In this document: positions 18,428 to 26,330 of the stretch, one piece after another
How the letters are laid out: each line of letters begins with the position of its first letter
How positions within the stretch are numbered: position 1 is the first letter of the stretch
Source of the DNA: Labilithrix sp.
GTDB taxonomy: Bacteria > Myxococcota_A > Polyangia > Polyangiales > Polyangiaceae
Direction of reading: 5' to 3'
DNA length: 64,000 nucleotides
Assembly: GCA_019637155.1 (NCBI GenBank)
Contig: JAHBWE010000007.1
Span: forward strand, 62,001-126,000
Made by a program: the position numbers and the translations under genes
Notes under the pieces: model-generated
Told to the model about the DNA's origin: nothing
Seen by the model: only the letters and a program-made list of their open reading frames with translations
The model's database searches: none

Positions 18428-18611
18428 ATCGTCTCGCTACATTCTGGGGAACGGTATTTTGCTTCGTTCCTTGAATTCTTTTTTTCGGGCTCAGCCGTTC
18501 GCATAGACGCGGACCGGCTCGCGCACGCCGGCGATCATCCGCGCGATCAGCTCCACGACGCAGGCACGGAGGGCGCGTCGGCGGCGATCGCCGAGTACGC
18601 GCCCGGTCGGG

Positions 18612-19742
18612 TCACGCGGCGTCTCGTTCGGCGAGGTACTGATCGCGGAGCCGGTCGACGCTCGTCGCGAGGCCGAGGCGCGCCACCGCGGCCGGATCGA
18701 CCACGTCGCCGCTCACGATCTGGTGCGCGACGTACACCGCCGTCGTCACCAAGGACGCCGTGCGCGGCAGCTCGTGGTGACCGAGGACCGCGTCGACGAT
18801 GATCGGCGGGACGCCCCAGAGCCCGAGGACGTAGCCGCCGACGTCGGCGTGGCTCGACCCGAGGAGCTCCTTCTCCGCGACGTGGATCGGGACCATGAAC
18901 TCCTCCGCGTGCGCGCGCACGGCGGCGACCTCATCGGGCGCGCCCTGCTCGAGGACGAGCGCGCCGATGTCGCAAAGGAGCGCGGCGGTGTACGCGGTGC
19001 GCTGCTCCTCCGGCCCGACCATGCGCGTCGCGAGCGCGGCGGCGTCGAGCGACGCGCGGTGCATCGCCTCGAGCTTCGCGGCGGGGATGCCCGTCGCGGC
19101 GAACTCGGTGAGGACCACCGCCTGGAGGAGGTCGAGGCCGAGCCGCGCGGTCGCGGTGCGGACGTCGCGCACGATCTGGCCGCGCGCGAAGAAGGCCGAG
19201 TTCACGATGCGCAGCACCTTCGCGCAGAGCCCGGGATCCTGCGCGACGAGGTCGGCGGCGTCGCGGAGCGAGGCGTCGGGGCTCGCGATGACCTGGAGGA
19301 TCTTGCTGTGGACGCGCGGCATCGCGGGGAGGCGCTGCACCGCGGAGGCGAGCTCGGCGACGCGGCGGTTGGGCGTCAGCGCGCGGAGGTAGAAGGCGTT
19401 CTCCACCACCTCGGTGAGCATCTTCGGGCTGCACGGCTTGCTCAGGAACTGGTGCGCGGTCCCGAGCGCGCGGAAGGCGTGCTCCTGCTCGGTCTGGCCC
19501 GAGAGCACGATGCGCGTGATCGACGGATAACGCTGGTGCACCTCGGCGAGGAGGGCGGCGCCGTCCATCCCCGGCATGCGCATGTCGGTGACGACGACGT
19601 CGAAGGGAGACGCGGCGAGCTTCTCGAGCGCCTCCGCGCCGCTGGTCGCGGTCGCGACTTGCCAGTTGCCCGCGGCGTCGAAGAGCATTCGCTGAATGCC
19701 CTCGAGAACGCGCGGCTCATCGTCGACGAATAGGACTTTCAT
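18612..19742 (-). CDS. Response regulator with HDOD output domain
   Basis: 376 residues from ATG 19742, overlapping the histidine kinase stop (ATGA). Receiver domain at 1-120: acidic pair VDDEPRV, phospho-Asp in FDVVVTDMRMPGMDG, Thr/Ser at VLSGQT, Lys in FLSKPCS. HDOD domain at about 140-340 (LPAMPRVHSKILQVI, VAQDPGLCAKVLRIVNSAFF). HDOD proteins act in signalling, often linked to motility or c-di-GMP control, through an unknown output. It is paired with the kinase just upstream, and its closeness to flagellin suggests, but does not prove, a part in motility control. Confidence 0.9.
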   Translation of the reverse strand: MKVLFVDDEPRVLEGIQRMLFDAAGNWQVATATSGAEALEKLAASPFDVVVTDMRMPGMDGAALLAEVHQRYPSITRIVLSGQTEQEHAFRALGTAHQFLSKPCSPKMLTEVVENAFYLRALTPNRRVAELASAVQRLPAMPRVHSKILQVIASPDASLRDAADLVAQDPGLCAKVLRIVNSAFFARGQIVRDVRTATARLGLDLLQAVVLTEFAATGIPAAKLEAMHRASLDAAALATRMVGPEEQRTAYTAALLCDIGALVLEQGAPDEVAAVRAHAEEFMVPIHVAEKELLGSSHADVGGYVLGLWGVPPIIVDAVLGHHELPRTASLVTTAVYVAHQIVSGDVVDPAAVARLGLATSVDRLRDQYLAERDAA

Positions 19743-20731
19743 ACCAGTTGCCTCAATGGTGCCCATAGCGTCGAAGGACGCTCCTCGTGGATGTCGACCG
19801 GAAGCCGGACGATGAAGGTCGTACCGACGCCGACGGCGGTGTCGAAGCCGATCTCGCCTCGATGTTTGTCGACGACGACGGAATAAGCGATCGCGAGCCC
19901 CTGCCCCGTCCCCTTCCCGACCGGCTTGGTCGTGAAGAACGGGTCGAATACCCGATTACGCGCGGCGTCGGGGATCCCGCAGCCGGTGTCCGACACGCGG
20001 ATCTCGGCCCAGCCGCCGGCGTGGCGCGTCTCGACCCGGATGACGCCCTTGCCGTTCGAGCCGCCGATCGTGACGTAGTCGATCGCGTGGGCCGCGTTGA
20101 CGATGAGGTTCAAGACGACCTGGTTGATCTCGTCGCGGAGGCACTTCACGAGCGGCATGTCCGGATCGAAGGACGTCTCGACGTCGGCGACGTACTTCCA
20201 CTCGTTCGTCGCGACCGTGATCGTGGTGGCGATCGACTCGTTGAGGTCGCACGGCACCTTCTCGCCGCCGCTCGGATGCGAGAAGTCCTTCATCGCCGAC
20301 ACGATGTGCGCGACGCGGTGGAGGCCCTCCATCGACGACTCGATCGCGCGCGGCGTCTCCTTCAGCACGTAGTCGACGCGTCCGGCGTCGTAGGCGGCGG
20401 CGGCGCTCGCGACGAGCTCGGGCGTGAGCTCCCCCGCGCGCGCGGCCTCGATCACGGCGCGCGACGTCAGGACGAGGTCCTTCAGGCGATCGAACGCGCG
20501 CGCGAGGAACTCGACGTTGTCGGTCACGTACTGCGTCGGCGTGTTGATCTCGTGAGCGATGCCGGCGGCGAGCTGGCCGATCGCCTCGAGCTTCTGCGCC
20601 TGGAGGAGGCGCGCCTGGGTGCTCCGGAGATCGGTGAGCGCCTCCTCGAGGCGGGCGCGATGGTCCTCGAGCTCGGCCATCGTACGCGCGCGGCCCATGC
20701 TCGGCGGCGGAGACGAGATGAGAGGTTCCAT
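19739..20731 (-). CDS. Sensor histidine kinase
   Basis: 330 residues from ATG 20731. No transmembrane segment, so probably cytosolic. A coiled-coil-like helix ([33 protein letters not shown]) precedes the H-box [15 protein letters not shown]; the N-box region [13 protein letters not shown], the G1 box SDTGCGIP and G2 box [13 protein letters not shown] complete the ATPase domain. It should autophosphorylate on the H-box His and pass phosphate to the receiver of the overlapping HDOD regulator. There is no recognisable sensor domain. Confidence 0.9.
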   Translation of the reverse strand: MEPLISSPPPSMGRARTMAELEDHRARLEEALTDLRSTQARLLQAQKLEAIGQLAAGIAHEINTPTQYVTDNVEFLARAFDRLKDLVLTSRAVIEAARAGELTPELVASAAAAYDAGRVDYVLKETPRAIESSMEGLHRVAHIVSAMKDFSHPSGGEKVPCDLNESIATTITVATNEWKYVADVETSFDPDMPLVKCLRDEINQVVLNLIVNAAHAIDYVTIGGSNGKGVIRVETRHAGGWAEIRVSDTGCGIPDAARNRVFDPFFTTKPVGKGTGQGLAIAYSVVVDKHRGEIGFDTAVGVGTTFIVRLPVDIHEERPSTLWAPLRQLV

Positions 20732-20775
20732 CGCCCATGGACAACGGCCCGCCGCCGGAGTCCTGAAGGGGCGGG

Positions 20776-21549
20776 CTAGCTCAGCCTTGCAAAATGGGAG
20801 GAAACCTCGGAAATGACGAGCTCCGGCTTCGTCAGTGGGGCCATGTGGGGAGCCCCCGGCAGGTCGACGAGCGTCGCGTTCGGGCGGCCGCGCGCGAGGG
20901 CGAGCGCCATCGCGCGCGCGGCGACGGTGGAGCGCTCGCCGCGCACGATCGTCGCCGGGACCTCGAGCTTCCAGTCGGCGAACGGGCGATCGTCGGAGAA
21001 GCACGCGCGCACCTCCTGGAACATCTTCCACCCCGCGGCGAGGCTCAGCTCGCGCATCATCGGCGGGAGCTTCTTCCACGAGCCGGGGCGGTTCCAGTAG
21101 TCGACGAACGTCTCGAGCCAGGGCTCGCGGCCGCCGCTCTCGAGGTCGAGCACGAACGTGGGATGCGACGCGAACGCCTTCGCCTGCGCGACCGCCTCCG
21201 GGTCCGACGCCTCGTCGTTCGCGAGCGCGCCGAAGAGGACGGGCTCGAAGAGGAACGCGGACGCCGCGCGCGACCCGAGCGCCTCGAGGACGTAGAGGCC
21301 GACGAGCCCGCCATACGAGTGCGCGACGACGTGGACCTTCGCGCCGTCGTCGGGGATCCGCGCGAGGAGGTGCCGCGTCTCGTCCTCCACCGTGACGGTG
21401 ACGCCGCGCTCGACGGTGGGGTTCGGCGCGTAGCCGAGGTTGGCGGGGAGCAGCATGTTCCGCCCGCCGACCGCCGCGACCGGGACACCCGACCAAAGGA
21501 ACGGCCCCACGCCGGTCGAGTGAATGAAGAGGACATGCTCCTTCGCCAT
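20776..21549 (-). CDS. Alpha/beta hydrolase
   Basis: 257 residues. Starts with the typical strand plus oxyanion loop (HVLFIHSTGVGPFLW), nucleophile elbow VVAHSYGGLVG with Ser near residue 94, a helical cap (about 140-190), acid region at PATIVRGERST and catalytic His in LPGAPHMAPLTKP. Soluble serine hydrolase; substrate unknown. It lies between the kinase and a LysE-type exporter on the same strand, and these genes look unrelated to flagella. Confidence 0.85.
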   Translation of the reverse strand: MAKEHVLFIHSTGVGPFLWSGVPVAAVGGRNMLLPANLGYAPNPTVERGVTVTVEDETRHLLARIPDDGAKVHVVAHSYGGLVGLYVLEALGSRAASAFLFEPVLFGALANDEASDPEAVAQAKAFASHPTFVLDLESGGREPWLETFVDYWNRPGSWKKLPPMMRELSLAAGWKMFQEVRACFSDDRPFADWKLEVPATIVRGERSTVAARAMALALARGRPNATLVDLPGAPHMAPLTKPELVISEVSSHFARLS

Positions 21550-21567
21550 TGGGAATTCGATGCTCGC

Positions 21568-22155
21568 TCAGCGGATCAGGTTTCGAAGGACTCCGAACGC
21601 GGTCCAGGACCCCGAGGCGATGAGGAAACCGCCAATCCCGCGGATGAGCCAGGTGAAGAATCGACGCGGAATGCGATCGTGATATCGCGTCATGAGCACG
21701 AGCAAGATGGCATACCAGCCGTTGATCCCCGCGACGACGCCGAGGCCGAACGGGAGCCCGAGCGCATAGCTCGTCGCGAGGAGGCCGCGCGACGTGAGCA
21801 CGCCCGCCGTCGTCGCCCAGGTGACGATCGCGACCGGATTGAAGAGCGCGGTGAAGAAGCCGAGGGCGAAGGCGCCGCGCGCACGGCCGCTCGCAGGCGC
21901 GGCGCCCGGCGTCTCCTGCGGCCGCCAGCGCACGAACGTGGCGCCGACCGCGATGAGCACGATCGACGTGAGCGCGCGGACGATCGGGAGCGCGGAGGGA
22001 TGCGCGTCGAGGAGCGACGACGACGACGCGAACGCGATCCCGGCGTACGTCGCCTCCGGCAGCGCCGCGCCGAGGCCGATCTTCCGCGCCTCGGTGAAGC
22101 GCCCCTCGATCGCGCGCGTGACGACCATGACGCCGGAGGGACCAGGCAGCGCCAT
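21568..22155 (-). CDS. LysE-family exporter (start uncertain)
   Basis: 195 residues from ATG 22155 with five or so hydrophobic helices; LysE/RhtB features include ALPGPSGVMVV, ALGFFTALFNPVAIVTW and a C-terminal GIGGFLIASGSWTAFG. The usual first transmembrane helix lies upstream of this ATG in the same frame (AIVLAFLFAFVLAFCGT). It can only be included by starting at CTG 22209, preceded by a GAGGT ribosome-binding site. No ATG, GTG or TTG lies between the upstream in-frame stop and 22155. The real protein is therefore probably about 213 residues. Family members export amino acids or similar small molecules. Confidence 0.75.
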   Translation of the reverse strand: MALPGPSGVMVVTRAIEGRFTEARKIGLGAALPEATYAGIAFASSSSLLDAHPSALPIVRALTSIVLIAVGATFVRWRPQETPGAAPASGRARGAFALGFFTALFNPVAIVTWATTAGVLTSRGLLATSYALGLPFGLGVVAGINGWYAILLVLMTRYHDRIPRRFFTWLIRGIGGFLIASGSWTAFGVLRNLIR

Positions 22156-22240
22156 CGTCCCGCAGAACGCGAGGACGAACGCGAAGAGGAACGCGAGGAC
22201 GATCGCCAGGCAGCGAGCCTACCTCACTTCGTCGCGTCGC

Positions 22241-22912
22241 TCAGGGCTCGATGCAGCACGCGCCGTCGTCGTCCGGCGACCGGATCGGCGCGTCGAAGAC
22301 GATCCGCGTGAGGGCGTCGCCGTACGGCTTCACCTCGAGGACGCCCGTCAGTCGATCCTCCGTGCGCGACGTGATCGTCAATTGGCCGGTCCAGGGATCG
22401 CCGCCGGGGGTGCCGCCTCCGCCGCCCTCCTCCGACCCGTCCGCGTAACAGGTCCTCGCCCAGCTCATGACGCCGTGGACCTCGACCGGCTCCGGCGTAC
22501 CGATGCGCGTGAAGGGCTCACGCGACGAGCTCGACGTCGCGGCGATCATGTACGTCCACCCGTCGTCGGTGCGCGATGCTCCGCGTTCGGGATCGAACCC
22601 GTGCACCGTCGGACGCGAGAACTGGAGCGAGAGCTCCCCGTCGTCGACGAAGACCGTCACGTGCTCGGCGTCCAAGCCCATACGAAAGCCGTCGGTCTCC
22701 TCGTGGAACGTGCCGCGCGGACCCGCGATCGAACAGACCTCCTCCGGCACGTCGGGGAACGCGATCGCGTCGTCGTCGTCCGAGCGCGGTTCGGTCCGCG
22801 CGTCGGGGACCGTGACGCCGGAGGGGGTCTCTCCGTCGTCGGCGAGCTTGCCGCCGCACGCGGTGAGGATCTGGAACCCGACGAGGAGCGAAACCGCCGA
22901 AGCTCTGCGCAT
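22241..22912 (-). CDS. Hypothetical lipoprotein
   Basis: 223 residues from ATG 22912. Signal with lipobox ILTAC-GG near residue 19, an acidic linker (RSDDDD), a beta-rich domain of about 150 residues and a Gly-run (EEGGGGGTPGG). It ends DDDGACCIEP with a Cys pair. No family recognised. It is a single-gene unit between the LysE-type gene and the muramidase; the 151-base gap to 23081 probably holds its promoter. Confidence 0.7.
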   Translation of the reverse strand: MRRASAVSLLVGFQILTACGGKLADDGETPSGVTVPDARTEPRSDDDDAIAFPDVPEEVCSIAGPRGTFHEETDGFRMGLDAEHVTVFVDDGELSLQFSRPTVHGFDPERGASRTDDGWTYMIAATSSSSREPFTRIGTPEPVEVHGVMSWARTCYADGSEEGGGGGTPGGDPWTGQLTITSRTEDRLTGVLEVKPYGDALTRIVFDAPIRSPDDDGACCIEP

Positions 22913-23081
22913 GGGCGGCGGTCCGAGCAACCGGCGTACCGCGCTCTTTCATCAGAGATTCACGAGTATTTTCGTCGTTCGAGCGCGCTTACTTGCGCGA
23001 CGAATTGCGCATTCGCGTCGAGCGCGCTCCGGCCGCGATCCAGGCAGCGCGGACAATTTCAGGGCCACCTGATCGCTCCAA

Positions 23082-23792
23082 TCACTCGTCGTCGTCGTCG
23101 TCGTCGGCAGCGCGGACAGGATGACGCGCGATGGCGTCGAAGACGCGGCCCAGAGAGACGGTGTCCGCGAAGTCGCTCGACGACGAAGCTCCCAATCCGC
23201 CTCCGAACGTGTCGCTGAAGTTGGCGAGCGCAGGCGGCTTCGACACCTGCGTCATCGTGGCGGGCTTGCCCGAGAGCACGTTCAGCGCGTTCGCGTACTT
23301 CGCTTCATCGGCGGTGTAGTAGTGCGCTTGCTTGAGCGCGTGCGCGAAGCCGTTGATGTCCCCGACCTCGGCGCGATCGACCGCGGCGCCGAAGCGGCTC
23401 CGCATGAGGCGAACGTAGTCCTCCGCGCCGGCGTCGAGCGATCGATACGCGCGGAACCCGTCGCGGACCTCGACCTCCTTGCCGCCCTTGACCTCCTTCG
23501 TCCGGAGGCGCGCGGTCTCGTTCGTGCCGGGGGCGCCGCCCTTGATGCCCCCGAAGTTGTAGTTGTACATCGACGCGCCGCTCGCGGTCTCGAGCGACGC
23601 CTGCGCCGTCAGCGTGTCGAGGAGCGCGGCCGACGGCGCCCTGCCGGTGACCTTCTCGTGCGCGCGCGCGATCGCGCCGCGGATGTCCGCGCGCGTGACC
23701 GCCGTGCGCTGGGCTTCGACCGGAACGGGCTCCCGCTTCGGGCGCTCCGCGTGGAGCGCGGCGCTGTTGCCGCCGATCGCGCCGATGCCCAT
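23082..23792 (-). CDS. Flagellar muramidase / beta-N-acetylglucosaminidase (FlgJ C-domain-like)
   Basis: 236 residues. The central 35-165 region matches the glucosaminidase domain found at the C-terminus of classical FlgJ: the catalytic Glu in AQASLETASG, then MYNYNFGGIKG, FRAYRSLDAGAEDYVRLM, and HYYTADEAKYANAL. There is no signal peptide, consistent with export through the flagellar system as in FlgJ. The C-terminal 60 residues end in a run of Asp. It follows flgF by six bases. The rod-binding half of FlgJ is encoded separately at 54769, so the two functions are split. It should cut peptidoglycan for rod assembly. Confidence 0.85.
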   Translation of the reverse strand: MGIGAIGGNSAALHAERPKREPVPVEAQRTAVTRADIRGAIARAHEKVTGRAPSAALLDTLTAQASLETASGASMYNYNFGGIKGGAPGTNETARLRTKEVKGGKEVEVRDGFRAYRSLDAGAEDYVRLMRSRFGAAVDRAEVGDINGFAHALKQAHYYTADEAKYANALNVLSGKPATMTQVSKPPALANFSDTFGGGLGASSSSDFADTVSLGRVFDAIARHPVRAADDDDDDE

Positions 23793-23798
23793 ACGCGA

Positions 23799-24521
23799 TT
23801 ACTCCGTCGCGCCCGGCGTGGTGGTGAGGACCTTGCGGTCGCACTCGCTGAAGGTGTCGAGCATCTGCTTGAACGCGTCGAACGTACGCGACGCCTGCAC
23901 CATGTCCGTCATCGAGCTCACGACCGACGCGTTCGACTCCTCGACGACGCCGAGCTCCACCTCGGGATTGGCCACTTGGCTGACGTTCCCGCGCGACGCG
24001 AGGACGCCGTTGCCTTCGTGCACGAACGTGGTCCCCTCGTTCGGCCTCACGACCTTGAGCTGCGCGACGACGGCGCCCTTCTGCGTGACCTGTCCGTCGG
24101 CCGTGATCGCGGGCGGGCCCTCGCTCGGCGAGAGCTGGATCGGCTTTCCGTCCTCGCGCACGAGCGGCTGGCCCGCGGCGCGGAGGACGCCGTCGGTGCC
24201 CATCTTGAGGTCGCCGGCGCGGGTGTAGCGCTCACCGCGCGCCGTCGTCACCGCGAGGTATTCGTTCTCCTTGAGCGCGATATCGGCCGGATTCCCGGTC
24301 GCGCGAATGGGTCCGCGGGTGGTGTCGAGCGCGGTGCGGTTCACCGCGCCGTAGTGGAGCGCCTGGCCGCTCCGCGTCGCGCCGCGCAAGGCCTCGTTGA
24401 AGATCGGGCGCATCTTTTGATATCCGGCCGTCGTGGCGTTGGCCATGTTCTGGGCCGTCGCCTCGAGGGCCTGCTCCTGCGCGACGGCGCCGGAGAGCGC
24501 GACATAGAGACCGCGGCTCAT
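23799..24521 (-). CDS. flgF: Flagellar basal-body rod protein FlgF
   Basis: 240 residues. N-terminal rod/hook signature (MSRGLYVALSGAVAQEQALEATAQNMANATTAGYQK in part), the central LKENEYLAVTTARGERYTRAGDL segment found in FlgF/FlgG, and a C-terminal helix (SMTDMVQASRTFDAFKQML) resembling other axial proteins. FlgF forms part of the proximal rod in the periplasm. Assigned FlgF rather than FlgG because a better FlgG occurs at 51413. It follows fliA within four bases. Confidence 0.88.
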   Translation of the reverse strand: MSRGLYVALSGAVAQEQALEATAQNMANATTAGYQKMRPIFNEALRGATRSGQALHYGAVNRTALDTTRGPIRATGNPADIALKENEYLAVTTARGERYTRAGDLKMGTDGVLRAAGQPLVREDGKPIQLSPSEGPPAITADGQVTQKGAVVAQLKVVRPNEGTTFVHEGNGVLASRGNVSQVANPEVELGVVEESNASVVSSMTDMVQASRTFDAFKQMLDTFSECDRKVLTTTPGATE

Positions 24522-24525
24522 TCGA

Positions 24526-25245
24526 TCACTCCTTCCCCGCCGCCGCGCGCAGGCGGTGGACGGCCTCCGTATGGATCTGGCATACGCGCGACTCCGAAAT
24601 ATCGAGGATGGTCCCGATCTCGCGGAGCGTGCGCTCTTCTTGGTAATAGAGGGCGAGGACGAGCTGGTGCCGCTCCGGTAATTGCTTGATCGCCTTGGCG
24701 ACCACGGCCTGCATTTGCTTCTTGCCGAGGAGGTCCTCCTGGAGCTCGGCCGGCGTCGCGACCGGCGTCTCGTCGATGTCGAGCATCTCGAGCTTGTCCA
24801 TTCCGGACTTGCCGAGCTTCTCCATCGCGGTTCGATAGTCGGCGACGCTCATCCCGAGCTTCCGCGCGACGTCCTCTTCTTCGGGCGTCTTGCCGTCGCT
24901 CTTCGAGGTGAGCTCGCCCATCGCTTTGGCCACTTTGCGCGACATCGCGCGGGCCGAGCGCGTGGCGGGGTCGAGCGAGCGGAGGTGGTCGAGCGCGGCG
25001 CCGCGGACGCGGAACATCGCGAAGGCCTCGAACTCGTCCTCGGTCATCCCCTCCGGCGCGCGCTCGAACGCGTCGCAGAGGCCGACCCAGCCGTAGCTGA
25101 CGAGGTCGCTCACCGTGACGTGGCTCGGCAGGCGCCGCGCGAGCTTCATCGCGGTGCGGCGGACGAGCGGCAAGTACCGGTCGTAGTCGGCGCGCGTGAG
25201 CCTCCGTTTTGGAGCCGGCGCCGGGATCTTCTCCGCCGCGCTCAT
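24526..25245 (-). CDS. fliA: RNA polymerase sigma factor for flagellar operons, FliA/sigma-28
   Basis: 239 residues from ATG 25245, overlapping the flhF stop (ATGA). Region 2 shows YLPLVRRTAMKLARRLPSHV, DLVSYGWVGLCDAF and the FRVRGAALDHLRSLD core of FliA/WhiG factors; region 3 at KVAKAMGELTSK; region 4 at LPERHQLVLALYYQEERTLREIGTILDISESRVCQIH. It directs late flagellar transcription and should be held by FlgM (55115). Position after flhA-flhF is the usual one, but flhG/fleN, commonly between flhF and fliA, is missing here. Confidence 0.95.
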   Translation of the reverse strand: MSAAEKIPAPAPKRRLTRADYDRYLPLVRRTAMKLARRLPSHVTVSDLVSYGWVGLCDAFERAPEGMTEDEFEAFAMFRVRGAALDHLRSLDPATRSARAMSRKVAKAMGELTSKSDGKTPEEEDVARKLGMSVADYRTAMEKLGKSGMDKLEMLDIDETPVATPAELQEDLLGKKQMQAVVAKAIKQLPERHQLVLALYYQEERTLREIGTILDISESRVCQIHTEAVHRLRAAAGKE

Positions 25246-26285
25246 TGGACCTTGCTCGGCGAGAGGGCGTCCACGAGCGTCCGCGTCTCGGCGGCCATGA
25301 CGTCCTCGGGGACACGCTGGCCGTTGCACACCGCGGTGATGGGGAGCTTCGTCGCGAAGGACGCGTGGATGACGCCGGCGGGCGTCGACGTCTCGTCGAG
25401 CTTCGTCACGATGAGGCCGGTCGGGTTCGCGTTCGCGAAGTCGCATTGCACGCGCGTCATGTCGCCGGCGCGGATGGCGGCGGGGACGCAGAGGAGCACC
25501 TCGACCTTGCGCCCGCGCGTGGCGCGGACGTCGTCGGCGCCGAGGAGCGCCTCCGTCGCGGACGCTTCGACGGGGCGGCCGACCGTGTCGACGATGATGA
25601 CGTCCGCGGTCTCGGTCGCGACGATGTCGAGGAGCTCGTCCTGGTTCATCGCGGTGTGGAAGCGGGCCTCCATCAGGTCGGCGTATTTGCCGAGCTGGTC
25701 GATCGCGCCGACGCGGAAGGCGTCGCACGAGACGAGCGCCACGCTCTTGCCGGCCATGATCGCGCGGGCGGCGAGCTTCGCCGCGGTCGTGGTCTTGCCG
25801 ACGCCGGCGGGGCCGACGAGCCCGACGAGGACCGGCCCCTCCGCCGCGAGCTCCCACGGCGCGGCGGCGGTGTCGATCATCGACGCGAGCGCGGCGCGGA
25901 CCTTCTCCCCCGACTTCTTCGCGTTCGCGATCCGCGCGAGCGCCGCCGCGGCGGGGCCCTCGACGCCGCACGCGGCGATGGCGGTGGTGATCTCGTCTCT
26001 CTCTCTCTGCGTCGTCTGCGCCGCGACGAGCTCCGCCACCATCGCGCGGAGCGACGCGAGCTGGGCGGCGAGCTCGGGCGCCTCTTCCTTCTTCGGCCGG
26101 TTCACCGCCGCGCGGAGCGCGCGGGTCTCGCCGCGGAGCTCGGCGCGGAGGCGCGCGATCTCCGCCTGCGCCGCCTCTTCGGCGCGCGCGCGGGGACGGA
26201 CGGGCTCGTCGGCGTAGACCTCGGGAGCGAAGAGGATCTCGCGCGTGGTCTTCTTGACGGGCTTCGGGGCGTAGGGGTTGTTCAC
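25242..26285 (-). CDS. flhF: Flagellar biosynthesis GTPase FlhF
   Basis: 347 residues from GTG 26285 with an AGGAAG ribosome-binding site. A basic, disordered N-terminal B region with the EILFAPEVYADE segment, a helical N region, then the SRP-type NG GTPase: P-loop GLVGPAGVGKTTTAAKLA, VALVSCDAFRVGAIDQL, IIVDTVGRP (G3-like) and the TKLDE motif. It places the flagellum at a cell pole in many bacteria and interacts with FlhA. Partner FlhG is not encoded nearby. Confidence 0.93.
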   Translation of the reverse strand: MNNPYAPKPVKKTTREILFAPEVYADEPVRPRARAEEAAQAEIARLRAELRGETRALRAAVNRPKKEEAPELAAQLASLRAMVAELVAAQTTQRERDEITTAIAACGVEGPAAAALARIANAKKSGEKVRAALASMIDTAAAPWELAAEGPVLVGLVGPAGVGKTTTAAKLAARAIMAGKSVALVSCDAFRVGAIDQLGKYADLMEARFHTAMNQDELLDIVATETADVIIVDTVGRPVEASATEALLGADDVRATRGRKVEVLLCVPAAIRAGDMTRVQCDFANANPTGLIVTKLDETSTPAGVIHASFATKLPITAVCNGQRVPEDVMAAETRTLVDALSPSKVQ

Positions 26286-26330
26286 GATGTCTTCCTAAAG
26301 GAGGTGAGCGTTTTGACGTTCACGAGGGAG

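Noticed and set aside
26290..26305. Perfect AAAGGAGGTGA on the plus strand between flhA and flhF
   Set aside because: Resembles a ribosome-binding site, but no supported plus-strand gene follows; both neighbours are on the minus strand.
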